Of a DNA stretch of 19,519 nt, positions 1 through 9,933 are shown piece after piece. Positions within the stretch are counted from its first letter, which is position 1. Each line of letters begins with the position of its first letter. The stretch spans positions 1 through 19,519 of the forward strand of contig DASXZJ010000106.1 of the NCBI GenBank assembly GCA_036502025.1, in the 5' to 3' direction. The DNA comes from Bog-473 sp036502025. Its GTDB lineage: Bacteria > Actinomycetota > Acidimicrobiia > Acidimicrobiales > RAAP-2. A program made the translations under genes and the position numbers. The notes below the pieces were generated by a model. It searched no databases and was not told the DNA's origin. It saw nothing but the letters and a program-made list of their open reading frames with translations.

Positions 1-7
1 CACGCAT
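1..7 (-). CDS. ftsX: Probable start of ftsX (partial, runs off the window)
   Basis: Only two codons are visible. On the minus strand an ATG at 7-5 follows the ftsE stop by 44 nt, and a purine-rich GGAAGGA lies about 13 nt before it, which is rather far for a ribosome binding site. The protein cannot be identified from what is present. The assignment rests on the known, nearly invariant ftsE-ftsX gene pair, in which FtsX is the membrane partner of FtsE. The true start may lie outside the window. Confidence 0.3.
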
Positions 8-51
8 GGGGGTCGGGGTTCCTTCCGGAGGGGCTGTGCGGGCGGGTCGGC

Positions 52-738
52 TCAGTGCTGGTAGCCGTACACACCGCGCGACTGGTCGCGGACCAGTCGC
101 CCCTTCTCGAGTTCGATGACGCGCTTGCGCATCTGGTCGACGATGTTCTGGTCGTGGGTGGCCATCACCACGGTGGTGCCGGTGCGGTTGATCCGGTCCA
201 GCAGGCGCATGATGCCCACCGACGTCTGCGGGTCCAGGTTTCCGGTCGGCTCGTCGGCGATCAACAGCATCGGGCGGTTGACGAACGCCCGCGCGATGGC
301 CACGCGCTGCTGCTCGCCACCGGACAGTTCGCCGGGCATCCGGTCGTCCTTGCCGGCCAGCCCGACCAGGTCGAGCACCTGGGGCACCTGGTTGGCCACC
401 ACGTGGCGGGGCCGGCCGATCACCTCGAGGGCGAAGGCCACGTTCTCGAAGACCGTCTTGTTGGGCAGCAGGCGGAAGTCCTGGAAGACGCAGCCGATGT
501 TGCGGCGCAGGTAGGGGACCCGCCACTTGGGCAGGTCGACGATGTTGCGGCCGGCCTCCCAGATCTGCCCGCGGTCGGGCAGCTCCTCGCGCAGGAGCAG
601 GCGGATGAAGGTGGTCTTGCCCGAGCCCGACGATCCGACGAGGAAGACGAACTCCCCCTTGTCGATCTCAATCGATATGTCGCGCAGGGCGACGGTCGAG
701 CCTTTGTAGGTCTTGGTGACGGAGTCGAATCGGATCAT
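52..738 (-). CDS. ftsE: Cell-division ABC ATPase FtsE
   Basis: ATP-binding subunit of the FtsEX complex. With the membrane protein FtsX it couples ATP hydrolysis at the division site to activation of peptidoglycan hydrolases. The 228-residue protein is a single ABC domain of normal FtsE length. Visible motifs are Walker A GSSGSGKT (35-42), Q-loop Gln86 in CVFQDFRLL, signature LSGGEQQ (138-144), Walker B MLLIADEP (157-164) and switch His195. The FQDFRLL segment and the start MIRFDSVTK are typical of FtsE rather than of LolD/MacB-type ATPases. It lies 95 nt downstream of prfB and just before a probable ftsX, the common actinobacterial order. The ATG at 738 lacks a good Shine-Dalgarno; a TAGGAT box about 50 nt upstream may give it its own promoter. 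Confidence 0.95.
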   Translation of the reverse strand: MIRFDSVTKTYKGSTVALRDISIEIDKGEFVFLVGSSGSGKTTFIRLLLREELPDRGQIWEAGRNIVDLPKWRVPYLRRNIGCVFQDFRLLPNKTVFENVAFALEVIGRPRHVVANQVPQVLDLVGLAGKDDRMPGELSGGEQQRVAIARAFVNRPMLLIADEPTGNLDPQTSVGIMRLLDRINRTGTTVVMATHDQNIVDQMRKRVIELEKGRLVRDQSRGVYGYQH

Positions 739-783
739 GGTGTGGGTGCCCAGGGACGCCGCGGCGCGACGGACCGGCAGGCA

Positions 784-798
784 GATCCTACCGGTCCC
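784..798 (-). promoter_or_regulatory. Candidate -10 promoter element upstream of ftsE
   Basis: Read on the minus strand this is GGGACCGGTAGGATC. TAGGAT (790-785) fits the actinobacterial -10 pattern TANNNT and would start transcription about 40 nt before the ftsE ATG. The same 15 nt occur exactly at 4788-4802 in front of secA. No clear -35 hexamer is visible at 16-18 nt spacing. The repetition supports it; the promoter function is inferred. Confidence 0.4.
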
Positions 799-833
799 TC
801 ATTGCGGTTTGGGGTCATTGTCTCCGATGCTGG

Positions 834-1986
834 TCAGGCACCTGCGTCCGAGACGTTGCCGCGCTGGCGGCGCAGCTCGGCCTCCATGAACGGATCGAGA
901 TCACCGTCGAGCACCGCGGCGACATTGCCCGTCTCGTAGTGCGTGCGCAGATCCTTGACCTGTTGGTAGGGCGCCAGCACATAGGAGCGGATCTGGTTGC
1001 CCCACGCGTTGTCGCCCCGGTCGCCGCTCAGCGCATCGAGCTCGGCCCGCCGCTCGTGGCGGGCCCGGTCGGCCAGCTTGGCCGCCAGGATCTGCATGGC
1101 CTTGGCCTTGTTCTGGTGCTGGCTGCGCTCGTTCTGGCACGAGACCACCAGCCCGGTCGGGTAGTGGGTCAGGCGGATGGCCGAGTCCGTCTTGTTGACG
1201 TGCTGCCCACCCGCCCCCGAGGAGCGGTAGGTGTCGATGCGCAGGTCCTTCTCGTCGATCTCCACCTCGGCCGACAGGTCGTCGAGGAACGGCGTGACGT
1301 CGAGGGAGGCGAAGCTGGTCTGGCGCCGCTTCTGCGAGTCGAAGGGCGACATGCGCACCAGTCGGTGGACGCCGCGCTCGGTGGCCAACAATCCGTAGGC
1401 GAAACGGCCACGCACGATGAAGGTGGCCGAGAGCAACCCGGCCTCCTGCCCCTCGGTGGCCTCGTCCAGCTCGACCGAGAAGCCGCGCCGCTCGGCCCAG
1501 CGCTGGTACATGCGCAGCATCATCTCGGTCCAGTCCTGCGCGTCCGTGCCACCCGCCCCGGCGTGCACCTCGACCACCGCGTCCCGCTCGTCGTACTCGC
1601 CCGAGAAGAGCGACTGCAGTTCGAGCGCGGAGAGGCGTGACCGCAGGGTGTCGACCGACTCGACCAGTTCCTTCTCCAGCGCGCCGTCCGGCGACCCGTC
1701 GGACCGCGCCTCGCCCACCAACTCCTGCAGCGCGGTGGCCTCGTCCAGCGCGTCGCGCAAGCCAGTGAGCTGCTCCTGGTCTGCCGTCACCCGGCCCAGC
1801 TCGGTCGTGACGGCGCGGGCGTTGTCGGCGTCGTCCCAAAGGTCGGGCCGGGCCGCCTCGGCCTCCAGCTCGGCCCGGCGGGCCGTCAGGCGTTCCAGGC
1901 CGAGATAGCGCTCGGCCTCGGCGAGCCGGGCCTCGGCTTCAGTGAGCTCGGCGGCGAAGTCCCGTGGTGCCTCGGCCGAGCCGGCC

Positions 1987-2000
<14 letters not shown>
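834..2000 (-). CDS. prfB: Peptide chain release factor 2 (RF2)
   Basis: Class I release factor that recognises UGA and UAA and triggers peptide release on the ribosome. Diagnostic motifs are the RF2 codon-reading tripeptide SPF (218-220, in RMSPFDSQKRRQ) and the catalytic GGQ (264-266, in SSGAGGQHVNKTDSA). At 388 residues it is some 15-20 longer than usual; the surplus is the Ala/Glu/Pro-rich start. No in-frame GTG or TTG replaces the ATG at 2000, so that start is kept. It overlaps the secA stop by 14 nt in another frame, suggesting translational coupling. The programmed +1 frameshift of many bacterial prfB genes is absent: the matching region reads Tyr-Leu-Gly-Leu with no UGA (residues 32-35). 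Many actinobacteria also lack it, so autoregulation by frameshifting is not expected here. Confidence 0.95.
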
Positions 2001-4779
<2,779 letters not shown>

Positions 4780-4787
4780 GAAGCAGC

Positions 4788-4802
4788 GATCCTACCGGTC
4801 CC
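4788..4802 (-). promoter_or_regulatory. Candidate -10 element immediately before secA
   Basis: An exact 15-nt copy of the element upstream of ftsE (784-798). On the minus strand TAGGAT (4794-4789) matches TANNNT and sits 9 nt before the secA ATG. If used, transcription would start 2-4 nt before the start codon, giving an almost leaderless mRNA. GGTAGGAT could alternatively act as a weak ribosome binding site, so the two readings compete. Confidence 0.4.
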
Positions 4803-5164
4803 CTACCAGGCCCGGCCGTCGTGGCTCGGCGGGGTGGTCGGGCTGCGTGCGGCTGACCTGGTCTTTGACCCCACACTCGCCTGCAGCAGGGTTGGCGCAC
4901 CGGCGCCGGTGGCCCGCTGGCGTCACCGCCCTCGTGCCCTACGGCGCGCTGTTGGCCCGCTTCCCCCCGTCGCCACCCGCCCCCGAGGATCGGGAACGCG
5001 GTGGGCAGGGCTTACTTCTAAGCCGCACCATGCTCAGCAACCACAAGTTGCCTTACGTGGGTCGTTTCGCCTGCGGCTGGCCTCGACTTTCAACCACAGA
5101 CCCGCACGCAGCCCGGGCCGAGTCTACGCCAGCGGGGGCCGAGGGCCGGACGGGAGCCGCCCGG
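4803..5164. other. Noncoding gap between the mce operon end and secA, with one hairpin
   Basis: No convincing gene is seen on either strand; the open frames that cross it are extensions of secA shadows. At 5009-5024 there is a perfect hairpin, GGCTTA-CTTC-TAAGCC, with six pairs and a four-base loop, in a locally less GC-rich patch. It has no T-run after it on either side, so it is not a typical intrinsic terminator. A TAGACT box on the minus strand near 5128-5123 is another possible -10. No tRNA or recognisable structured RNA was found by eye. Confidence 0.4.
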
Positions 5165-5854
5165 TTACTGGCCCGGGACGGTGGAGCCGGCCGAGCCCGA
5201 GGGGGTCCCGGCGCTGGCCGGGGTGGCGCCCTCGAGCACCGTGACGTTCGAGATCTTCCAGGCCGAGCCCACCTTGGTCAGGTAGACCAGGATGCGCACG
5301 ACGTCCGAACCCGGGGTGGTGATCTTGTTGTTGGCGTACTCCTGGTCGACCACGGCGTACACCGAGGACGAGCTGGTGCTCTCGGACTGCACGTAGATAT
5401 TGCGGATCTGCCCGCGGGACTCCGCCGCCGCCTTCTCGAGGGCCTGGCGGATGGACGAGTTGAAGAACTGGTTGGACTGGGAGGCGAAGGACCCGGTGGC
5501 CATCCGGGCCAGTGAGGCGAAATCCGAGTCGACCGTCTGGGGCGTGAAGTTGAAGAAGGTGGTGAGGAACAGGCGGGCCGAGCTGAGCACGGCCGGGTCC
5601 TGGGTGCCCGAGCCCGAGCCGTCACTCCCGGCCCACAGCAGGCCGAAGACCGCCGTGCCGACCAAGCCGAGCACGGCCAGCACGCACGCCGCCAGGAAAC
5701 GGCCGGGCACCTCCCCGAAGCGGGGCCTCGGGCTCTGGTGGCGGCCCCGACCCGAACCCTCCCCGGCGGGGGCGGCCTCGCCGGCGGGGGCAGCCTCTTC
5801 GACGGGGGCCTCACGCTCCGCGGTGGCTCCCACCACCTTCACCCCGCTGTCCAT
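5165..5854 (-). CDS. Mce-associated membrane protein
   Basis: Accessory protein of the Mce importer, of the type (Mas) that follows mce operons in actinobacteria. The 229-residue sequence has an Ala/Pro/Glu-rich cytoplasmic start containing a short EAAPAG repeat (residues 20-31), one transmembrane helix (about 53-74), and an extracytoplasmic domain of about 120 residues. The pattern from SSARLFLTTFFNFTPQT to YLTKVGSAWKISNVTVLEG fits the NTF2/VirB8-like fold reported for this family. No catalytic residues are expected or seen. A Ser/Gly/Thr tail closes the protein. The start ATG has GGAGGGG just before it, a little close. It is separated from mceF by 91 nt, the only real gap in the operon, so it may have separate control. 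Its exact molecular role is not known. Confidence 0.75.
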   Translation of the reverse strand: MDSGVKVVGATAEREAPVEEAAPAGEAAPAGEGSGRGRHQSPRPRFGEVPGRFLAACVLAVLGLVGTAVFGLLWAGSDGSGSGTQDPAVLSSARLFLTTFFNFTPQTVDSDFASLARMATGSFASQSNQFFNSSIRQALEKAAAESRGQIRNIYVQSESTSSSSVYAVVDQEYANNKITTPGSDVVRILVYLTKVGSAWKISNVTVLEGATPASAGTPSGSAGSTVPGQ

Positions 5855-5863
5855 TACCCCTCC

Positions 5864-5892
5864 ACTCGATCGAGTTCGGTCATCGGCCGATG
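5864..5892. promoter_or_regulatory. Two adjacent perfect 12-bp palindromes upstream of the Mce-associated gene
   Basis: ACTCGATCGAGT (5864-5875) and CATCGGCCGATG (5881-5892) are both perfect palindromes, 5 nt apart, with centres 17 nt apart. They lie 10-38 nt upstream of the ATG at 5854. GGCCGAT recurs at 5903-5909. They could be paired operator half-sites or RNA hairpins in the operon transcript. Function is inferred only. Confidence 0.4.
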
Positions 5893-5945
5893 GGCCCCGG
5901 GCGGCCGATCCCCTGATTCTCGCGCGCCCCCCGCGACGGTCCGCG

Positions 5946-7286
5946 TCACCTGGTCGGCGAGGCCCGGCGCCGGGCCCGGCGCCGCGACGGGCGGGAACCC
6001 CACGCGAGCAGGAGGATCGGCACGAACAGCCCGCCCAGACCCACCAGGGCCCACTGGCTCGATCCGGGTACCCGGTAGGCGGCGCTCGACGACGGCACGG
6101 GCGTGGCCCCGTTCAGCTCGACATCGGCCTCGCCGGCCGTCGGCGCCACCACGTGGCTCCCGGTGGCCGGCACGAACCCGGCCTGGGTGGCCGGGCCGAC
6201 GCCGTGGCCGTACACCGTGGTGCACCCGGCCCCGGGCAGGACGTCGGGCACCGCGTTGGCGGTGGCGTAGGAGGTGGCCGTCTTGGTCAACACGGGCGGG
6301 ATCAACAGGCGGGTGCGCAGGAAGATCTGGTTCGGGTTGGCCGCTTCACCCGAGACCGTCGGCTTGGCCAGGCCGGCCACCGCGATCTTGTCCACCGCAC
6401 CGAAGAAGAACTCGTTGTAGTTCAGGCCCTGGGACAGGTTGGTGAGGTTCGTCGTCTGGGCCAGGTTGCCGACGATGTCGGCGGCGTCGTGCAGGACACA
6501 GCCCAGGTTGGCCGACTGGGTGGTGACGAGCGAGTTGACCTCGCTGACGGCCGAGGAGCCCTGCCTGAAGAGCGTATCGAGCCCGGTCTTCTGCTCGGCC
6601 AGCACCTGGACCAGCGCGGCCGTGTTGGCCAGGTCCGCCTTGAGAGCGGGCGAGATGGAGGTGACGGCGTTGAGGGCCGGGGGGGCGTTGGCCAGCAGCT
6701 CGGTGAACTGCTGCTGGTAGGCCACGAACTCCTTGGAGAAGTCGGTCCCGGCGGTGATGATGGTGCGCAGGTCCGACGCCCGCCCCTGCAGCGCCACGGC
6801 CAGGTCGCTGATCACCTTGTTCAGGTCGCCGGCGGGGATGGCCTGGAGCAGCCGGGTGAACGACTGCACCACCGCGCCGACGTCGGCCGGCACCTGGTTG
6901 GGCGCGGCGGGCACGTCGGCACCGGAGCGGAACGCCGGCGCGTGGCCGCCGTGGGCCGGGACCAGGTCCACCACCTGCTCACCCAGATCGTTGGCGATCT
7001 GCACCGAGGCCCGCGCGTCGCTCGGGACCGCGATCCCCGGGTTGATGGTCATGGTGACCTTGGTGCCCGTGGCCGTCAGCGACGTGGAGTCGACCGTGCC
7101 GACCGGCACGCCGTTGAGCTCGACCGAGAAGTGCGGGTACAACCCCGACGCGTCGGGGAACCGGGCGGTGAGCACGGTCGAGTTGCTCAGCGGGTTGCCG
7201 AGGAGGTTGACGATCCCGTAGGCCACCAGCGCGAAGCTGACCACGAAGAAGGCGATGAGGTTGATGATGAGCCGCTTGCTGATCAC
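5946..7286 (-). CDS. mceF: Mce-family protein MceF with a C-terminal membrane segment
   Basis: Sixth Mce subunit. MceA-F together form the hexameric, hydrophobic-lined channel that carries lipids across the envelope to the YrbE permease. The 446-residue protein has an N-terminal transmembrane helix (about 8-29), an MlaD/MCE beta-barrel domain (about 36-110, with LNGVPVGTVDS), a long helical region (about 130-290) and a C-terminal domain with Cys263 and Cys355. Unusually, it ends with a second hydrophobic stretch (412-429) followed by an Arg-rich tail (432-441), resembling a tail anchor or a sorting signal. The GTG start at 7286 shares its G with the mceE TAG stop, and GGGAAG lies 3 nt before it. 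The letter F is assigned by position in the operon. Confidence 0.88.
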   Translation of the reverse strand: MISKRLIINLIAFFVVSFALVAYGIVNLLGNPLSNSTVLTARFPDASGLYPHFSVELNGVPVGTVDSTSLTATGTKVTMTINPGIAVPSDARASVQIANDLGEQVVDLVPAHGGHAPAFRSGADVPAAPNQVPADVGAVVQSFTRLLQAIPAGDLNKVISDLAVALQGRASDLRTIITAGTDFSKEFVAYQQQFTELLANAPPALNAVTSISPALKADLANTAALVQVLAEQKTGLDTLFRQGSSAVSEVNSLVTTQSANLGCVLHDAADIVGNLAQTTNLTNLSQGLNYNEFFFGAVDKIAVAGLAKPTVSGEAANPNQIFLRTRLLIPPVLTKTATSYATANAVPDVLPGAGCTTVYGHGVGPATQAGFVPATGSHVVAPTAGEADVELNGATPVPSSSAAYRVPGSSQWALVGLGGLFVPILLLAWGSRPSRRRARRRASPTR

Positions 7287-8320
7287 TAGCTTCCCGCCTT
7301 GGCGCAGGAGAAGGCCGGTGAGCTGTCATCCTCGCCGAGCCCCGGGATGCCGCACACGATGATGTTCTCGTAGAGCTGCACGAAGCCGTTGCGCACCGAC
7401 GACGGCAACGCCGTGTTGTGAATGGGGAGCTCCTGGAGGATGCCGGCCAGATCGGACTGGTGCTCGGCGAGCTGGTTGCTCACGGCCTGGAGCGTCTGCA
7501 GCTGGGTCACGATCTGGGGGTAGTAGGTCTCCAGGATGGAGCGGCCCTGCACCGAGAGGTTGTTGAGGGAACTCAGCAGGGTCTCGAACTGCGTCGAGTT
7601 CTGGGCCAGGATGGCCACCGTCTTGGACAGGTTGGTCAACGCCTGCGCGTTGGGCCCGCTGTCGGGCGCCAGGGTGGCGCTCAGCTGGTTGAGGCCGTTG
7701 ACGGCGGCGGTGATCTGGCTGGTGTGCTGGGCGTATCCGTTGGTCACGGCGGTCAGGTCGGTCAGGAAGGCCTGCAGCGAGGCCTCCTGGCCGGTGAAAC
7801 CCTCCCCGCCGGCCGAGATGATCTGCTCGAGCTCGGTGGTCGAGACGGCCCCGAAGACGTCGGCCCCCGCCTGGACGAACTGCTCGACGTCCGGCGTGAC
7901 CGAGGTGCGGCGGATCACGGCATGGTTGGCCAGCCGCGGCGCGGTGGCGGCGCCGGCGCCGGTCTCCTTCTTGGGCACGACCAACTGGACGAACTGCTCG
8001 CCGAGGATGGTGGTGCGGTCGATGGCGGCGCTGACATCGGCCGGGACGGAGACGCCCTGATTGAAGGTGAGCGTGACCTTGGCCCGGTCGCCGCTCAGCG
8101 CGATCTGGCTCACCGTGCCCACCGGGACATCGGCCAGCTGGACCTGCGCCCCGTTGGCCAGGTCGCCCACGTCGCTGAAGATGGCGGTGGCCGTGCGTTG
8201 GGGCGACGAGCCCGACGCCGAGCATCCGGCCAGCGCCAGCACCAGGGCGAAGGCCGCCGGGACCAGGGCCCACCGGGGCCGGGGCCGGGACCGGGGCCGG
8301 GAGCGGGATCGGGCGCCCAT
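7286..8320 (-). CDS. mceE: Mce-family lipoprotein MceE (LprK-like)
   Basis: Fifth Mce subunit and, as in mycobacterial operons, a lipoprotein. The 344-residue protein starts with a strongly basic n-region of alternating Arg-Ser/Arg-Pro (4-16), a hydrophobic stretch (18-30) and the lipobox LAGC with lipidated Cys33. The MCE domain follows (about 42-117, with LADVPVGTVSQIA), then helical heptad-rich sequence to about 300 and a C-terminal Cys323/Cys339 pair. The ATG at 8320 overlaps the mceD stop by one base (TGATG); an open frame continues further upstream, but it only mirrors mceD. The basic start is encoded by a nearly pure G/C repeat (8278-8315). Lipidation would tether this subunit to the outer leaflet instead of a transmembrane helix. 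Confidence 0.9.
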   Translation of the reverse strand: MGARSRSRPRSRPRPRWALVPAAFALVLALAGCSASGSSPQRTATAIFSDVGDLANGAQVQLADVPVGTVSQIALSGDRAKVTLTFNQGVSVPADVSAAIDRTTILGEQFVQLVVPKKETGAGAATAPRLANHAVIRRTSVTPDVEQFVQAGADVFGAVSTTELEQIISAGGEGFTGQEASLQAFLTDLTAVTNGYAQHTSQITAAVNGLNQLSATLAPDSGPNAQALTNLSKTVAILAQNSTQFETLLSSLNNLSVQGRSILETYYPQIVTQLQTLQAVSNQLAEHQSDLAGILQELPIHNTALPSSVRNGFVQLYENIIVCGIPGLGEDDSSPAFSCAKAGS

Positions 8321-9933
8321 CAGAACCAACCCGCCACGTCGTGGACCCACTGGCTCAGGGTGCCGCGGTGCTGCGCCCCGGCCTTGGTGTGGTGCGCCCC
8401 GGGCATGGGCGGCAGCAGGCTGGCCGACGGCGCGTGCAGCATGGTGGCGGTGGACCGGCTCGAGGCCAGCGAGACCGCGGCCGGTTGGCTCTGCGCCGCG
8501 TTGACGTCCTGGGAGAGCAGGCCGCCGAGGCCGCTGCCGCTCTTGCTCGTGCTGTTCGATCCGGTGGGAGACGAGCCCTTGCAGCCGAGGAGCTTGCTGA
8601 GCAGGGTGCAGCTCGGGGTGGCGGTGGTCGTCGTGGTGGTCGGCGGCGCCGTCGTCGGGGTGGTGGTCGTGGCCGGGCTGCTCGGCGTCGTCGTGGCGGG
8701 GGCGTTCCCGAGTCCCGGGTCGAGGCTCATGATCTGGTTGACGCCCTTCTGCAGCAGCGCCGAGCCCGTCTCGGTCGACGCCTCGCCGGCGGTCAGGGTG
8801 TTGAGGATGGTCGGGATCTCGTTGAGCAGGGGGCCGAAGAAGTTGGAGGCCGGGTTGCCGCACTCGTTGAGCGAGGCCAGCACGGCGGCCGACAGGCCGG
8901 TGGAATGGTTGGCCACGATCCGGCGGCAGATCCCCGACAGGCGGTCCCGCAGCAGCCCCGACACATACGCCCCGGTGACGCCGGGCGCGGTGGCGATGTT
9001 CAGGTCGAGCCAGTTGTAGTTGGGGTCATAGGCGCGCTCGGCGCCCTGGAAGAGGTTGTTGCCCTGGGCCAGGATCTCGTCGACCCCGGCCAGGTTGCGG
9101 TCCAGGGTCCGGCCGACCGTCGTCACCGTGCCGACGTCGGCCTCCAGGGGTGCGAGGTTGGGCACCAGGAGATTGACCAGCGCCGTGCTGGCGCCCGACA
9201 GCTGGGTGATGGCGTCGTTGAGCGGCCCGGCGCGCTGGGCCAGCACGGTGGAGACGGTGTCGTACTCCTGGACCAGCTGGGTGATCTGCGAGGTGTCCGC
9301 ATCGAGCGTCCCGGTCAGCTGGGCCAGGGTGCCGTTCAGCTGCCCGAGGTCGTTGCCCTTGTCGGCCAGGAGCTGGATGGTGCCGGCCGCCCCGGCGATC
9401 AACTTGTTGAGCCCCGCCCCCTGGCCATCGAGGTCCTGGGCCAGGTTGGTCACCAGGTCGCCCACCGCGTGGGGGTTGAGCGCGTTGAGGGTGTGCTGCA
9501 ACTCCTTGAGCACCTCGTCGGTCGAGACCGGGACGGCGGTGCGGCGCTCGGGGATGGTGGACCCCGCCGGCAGGGCCGGCCCGCCGGTGTAGCCCGGATT
9601 GAGGTCGATGTCGGGCTGGCCGAGGAGTTGGGGAGCCACCAGGGACGCAACCGCGTGGGCCGGGATCTTGGTGGTCTGGTCGACCAGCATGGATACGTCC
9701 ACCTGGTCACCCACGTTCTTGACCGCGGTCACGGTGCCCACCTTCACGCCGAGCACGTCGACCGCGGCGCCCGGGAAGAGCCCGGGGGCGGTGGCGTACA
9801 CCGCCTTGAGCGAGTAGGTCGGCCCGGACTCGGTCAGGTCGATGGCCACCACGACGGCCGCGACGATCACCACGCCGGCCAGGATGAACCGGGCCACCTT
9901 CGAGCCGGCCACTGTGCGCAGGAGGTCGGTCAC
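8320..9933 (-). CDS. mceD: Mce-family protein MceD with extended C-terminal tail
   Basis: Fourth Mce subunit, 537 residues, the longest of the set. It has an N-terminal transmembrane helix (about 16-33), an MCE domain (about 40-115, with VLGVKVGTVTAV), and a long helical region to about 320 that builds the tunnel. Cys336 and Cys358 form the subunit's conserved pair. Beyond about residue 410 it departs from the common core: a Thr/Pro-rich linker (412-440), a small segment bracketed by Cys442 and Cys451 (SCTLLSKLLGCKG), a Ser-rich stretch, and an aromatic C-terminus ending QWVHDVAGWF. The GTG at 9933 overlaps the mceC stop by 4 nt (GTGA) and is preceded by GGGAAG at 5-nt spacing, so it is preferred over upstream starts that lie inside mceC. 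Confidence 0.88.
   Translation of the reverse strand: MTDLLRTVAGSKVARFILAGVVIVAAVVVAIDLTESGPTYSLKAVYATAPGLFPGAAVDVLGVKVGTVTAVKNVGDQVDVSMLVDQTTKIPAHAVASLVAPQLLGQPDIDLNPGYTGGPALPAGSTIPERRTAVPVSTDEVLKELQHTLNALNPHAVGDLVTNLAQDLDGQGAGLNKLIAGAAGTIQLLADKGNDLGQLNGTLAQLTGTLDADTSQITQLVQEYDTVSTVLAQRAGPLNDAITQLSGASTALVNLLVPNLAPLEADVGTVTTVGRTLDRNLAGVDEILAQGNNLFQGAERAYDPNYNWLDLNIATAPGVTGAYVSGLLRDRLSGICRRIVANHSTGLSAAVLASLNECGNPASNFFGPLLNEIPTILNTLTAGEASTETGSALLQKGVNQIMSLDPGLGNAPATTTPSSPATTTTPTTAPPTTTTTTATPSCTLLSKLLGCKGSSPTGSNSTSKSGSGLGGLLSQDVNAAQSQPAAVSLASSRSTATMLHAPSASLLPPMPGAHHTKAGAQHRGTLSQWVHDVAGWF
8614..8700 (-). repeat. Threonine/proline codon-repeat linker within mceD
   Basis: About 29 codons, mainly ACC/ACG/ACA with CCG/CCC, encode an uninterrupted Thr/Pro/Ala/Ser linker (MceD residues 412-440). 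It is degenerate at the DNA level. It probably forms a flexible, possibly glycosylated spacer outside the cell, and the tract could vary in length between strains. Confidence 0.6.

Noticed and set aside
5946..6066. Calling the MceF tail a true PEP-CTERM or LPxTG signal
   Set aside because: Neither the Pro-Glu-Pro core nor LPxTG is present, and no sortase or exosortase gene is in the window. Only the general layout matches, so it is kept as a question and not annotated.
5400..7289. Plus-strand open frame across the Mce-associated gene and mceF
   Set aside because: Antisense shadow that crosses two real genes and their spacer. No ribosome binding site or family motif.
8278..8315. G/C-only repeat as a mobile or CRISPR-like repeat
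   Set aside because: It is in-frame coding sequence for the Arg-rich start of the MceE signal peptide; the units are short and irregular.
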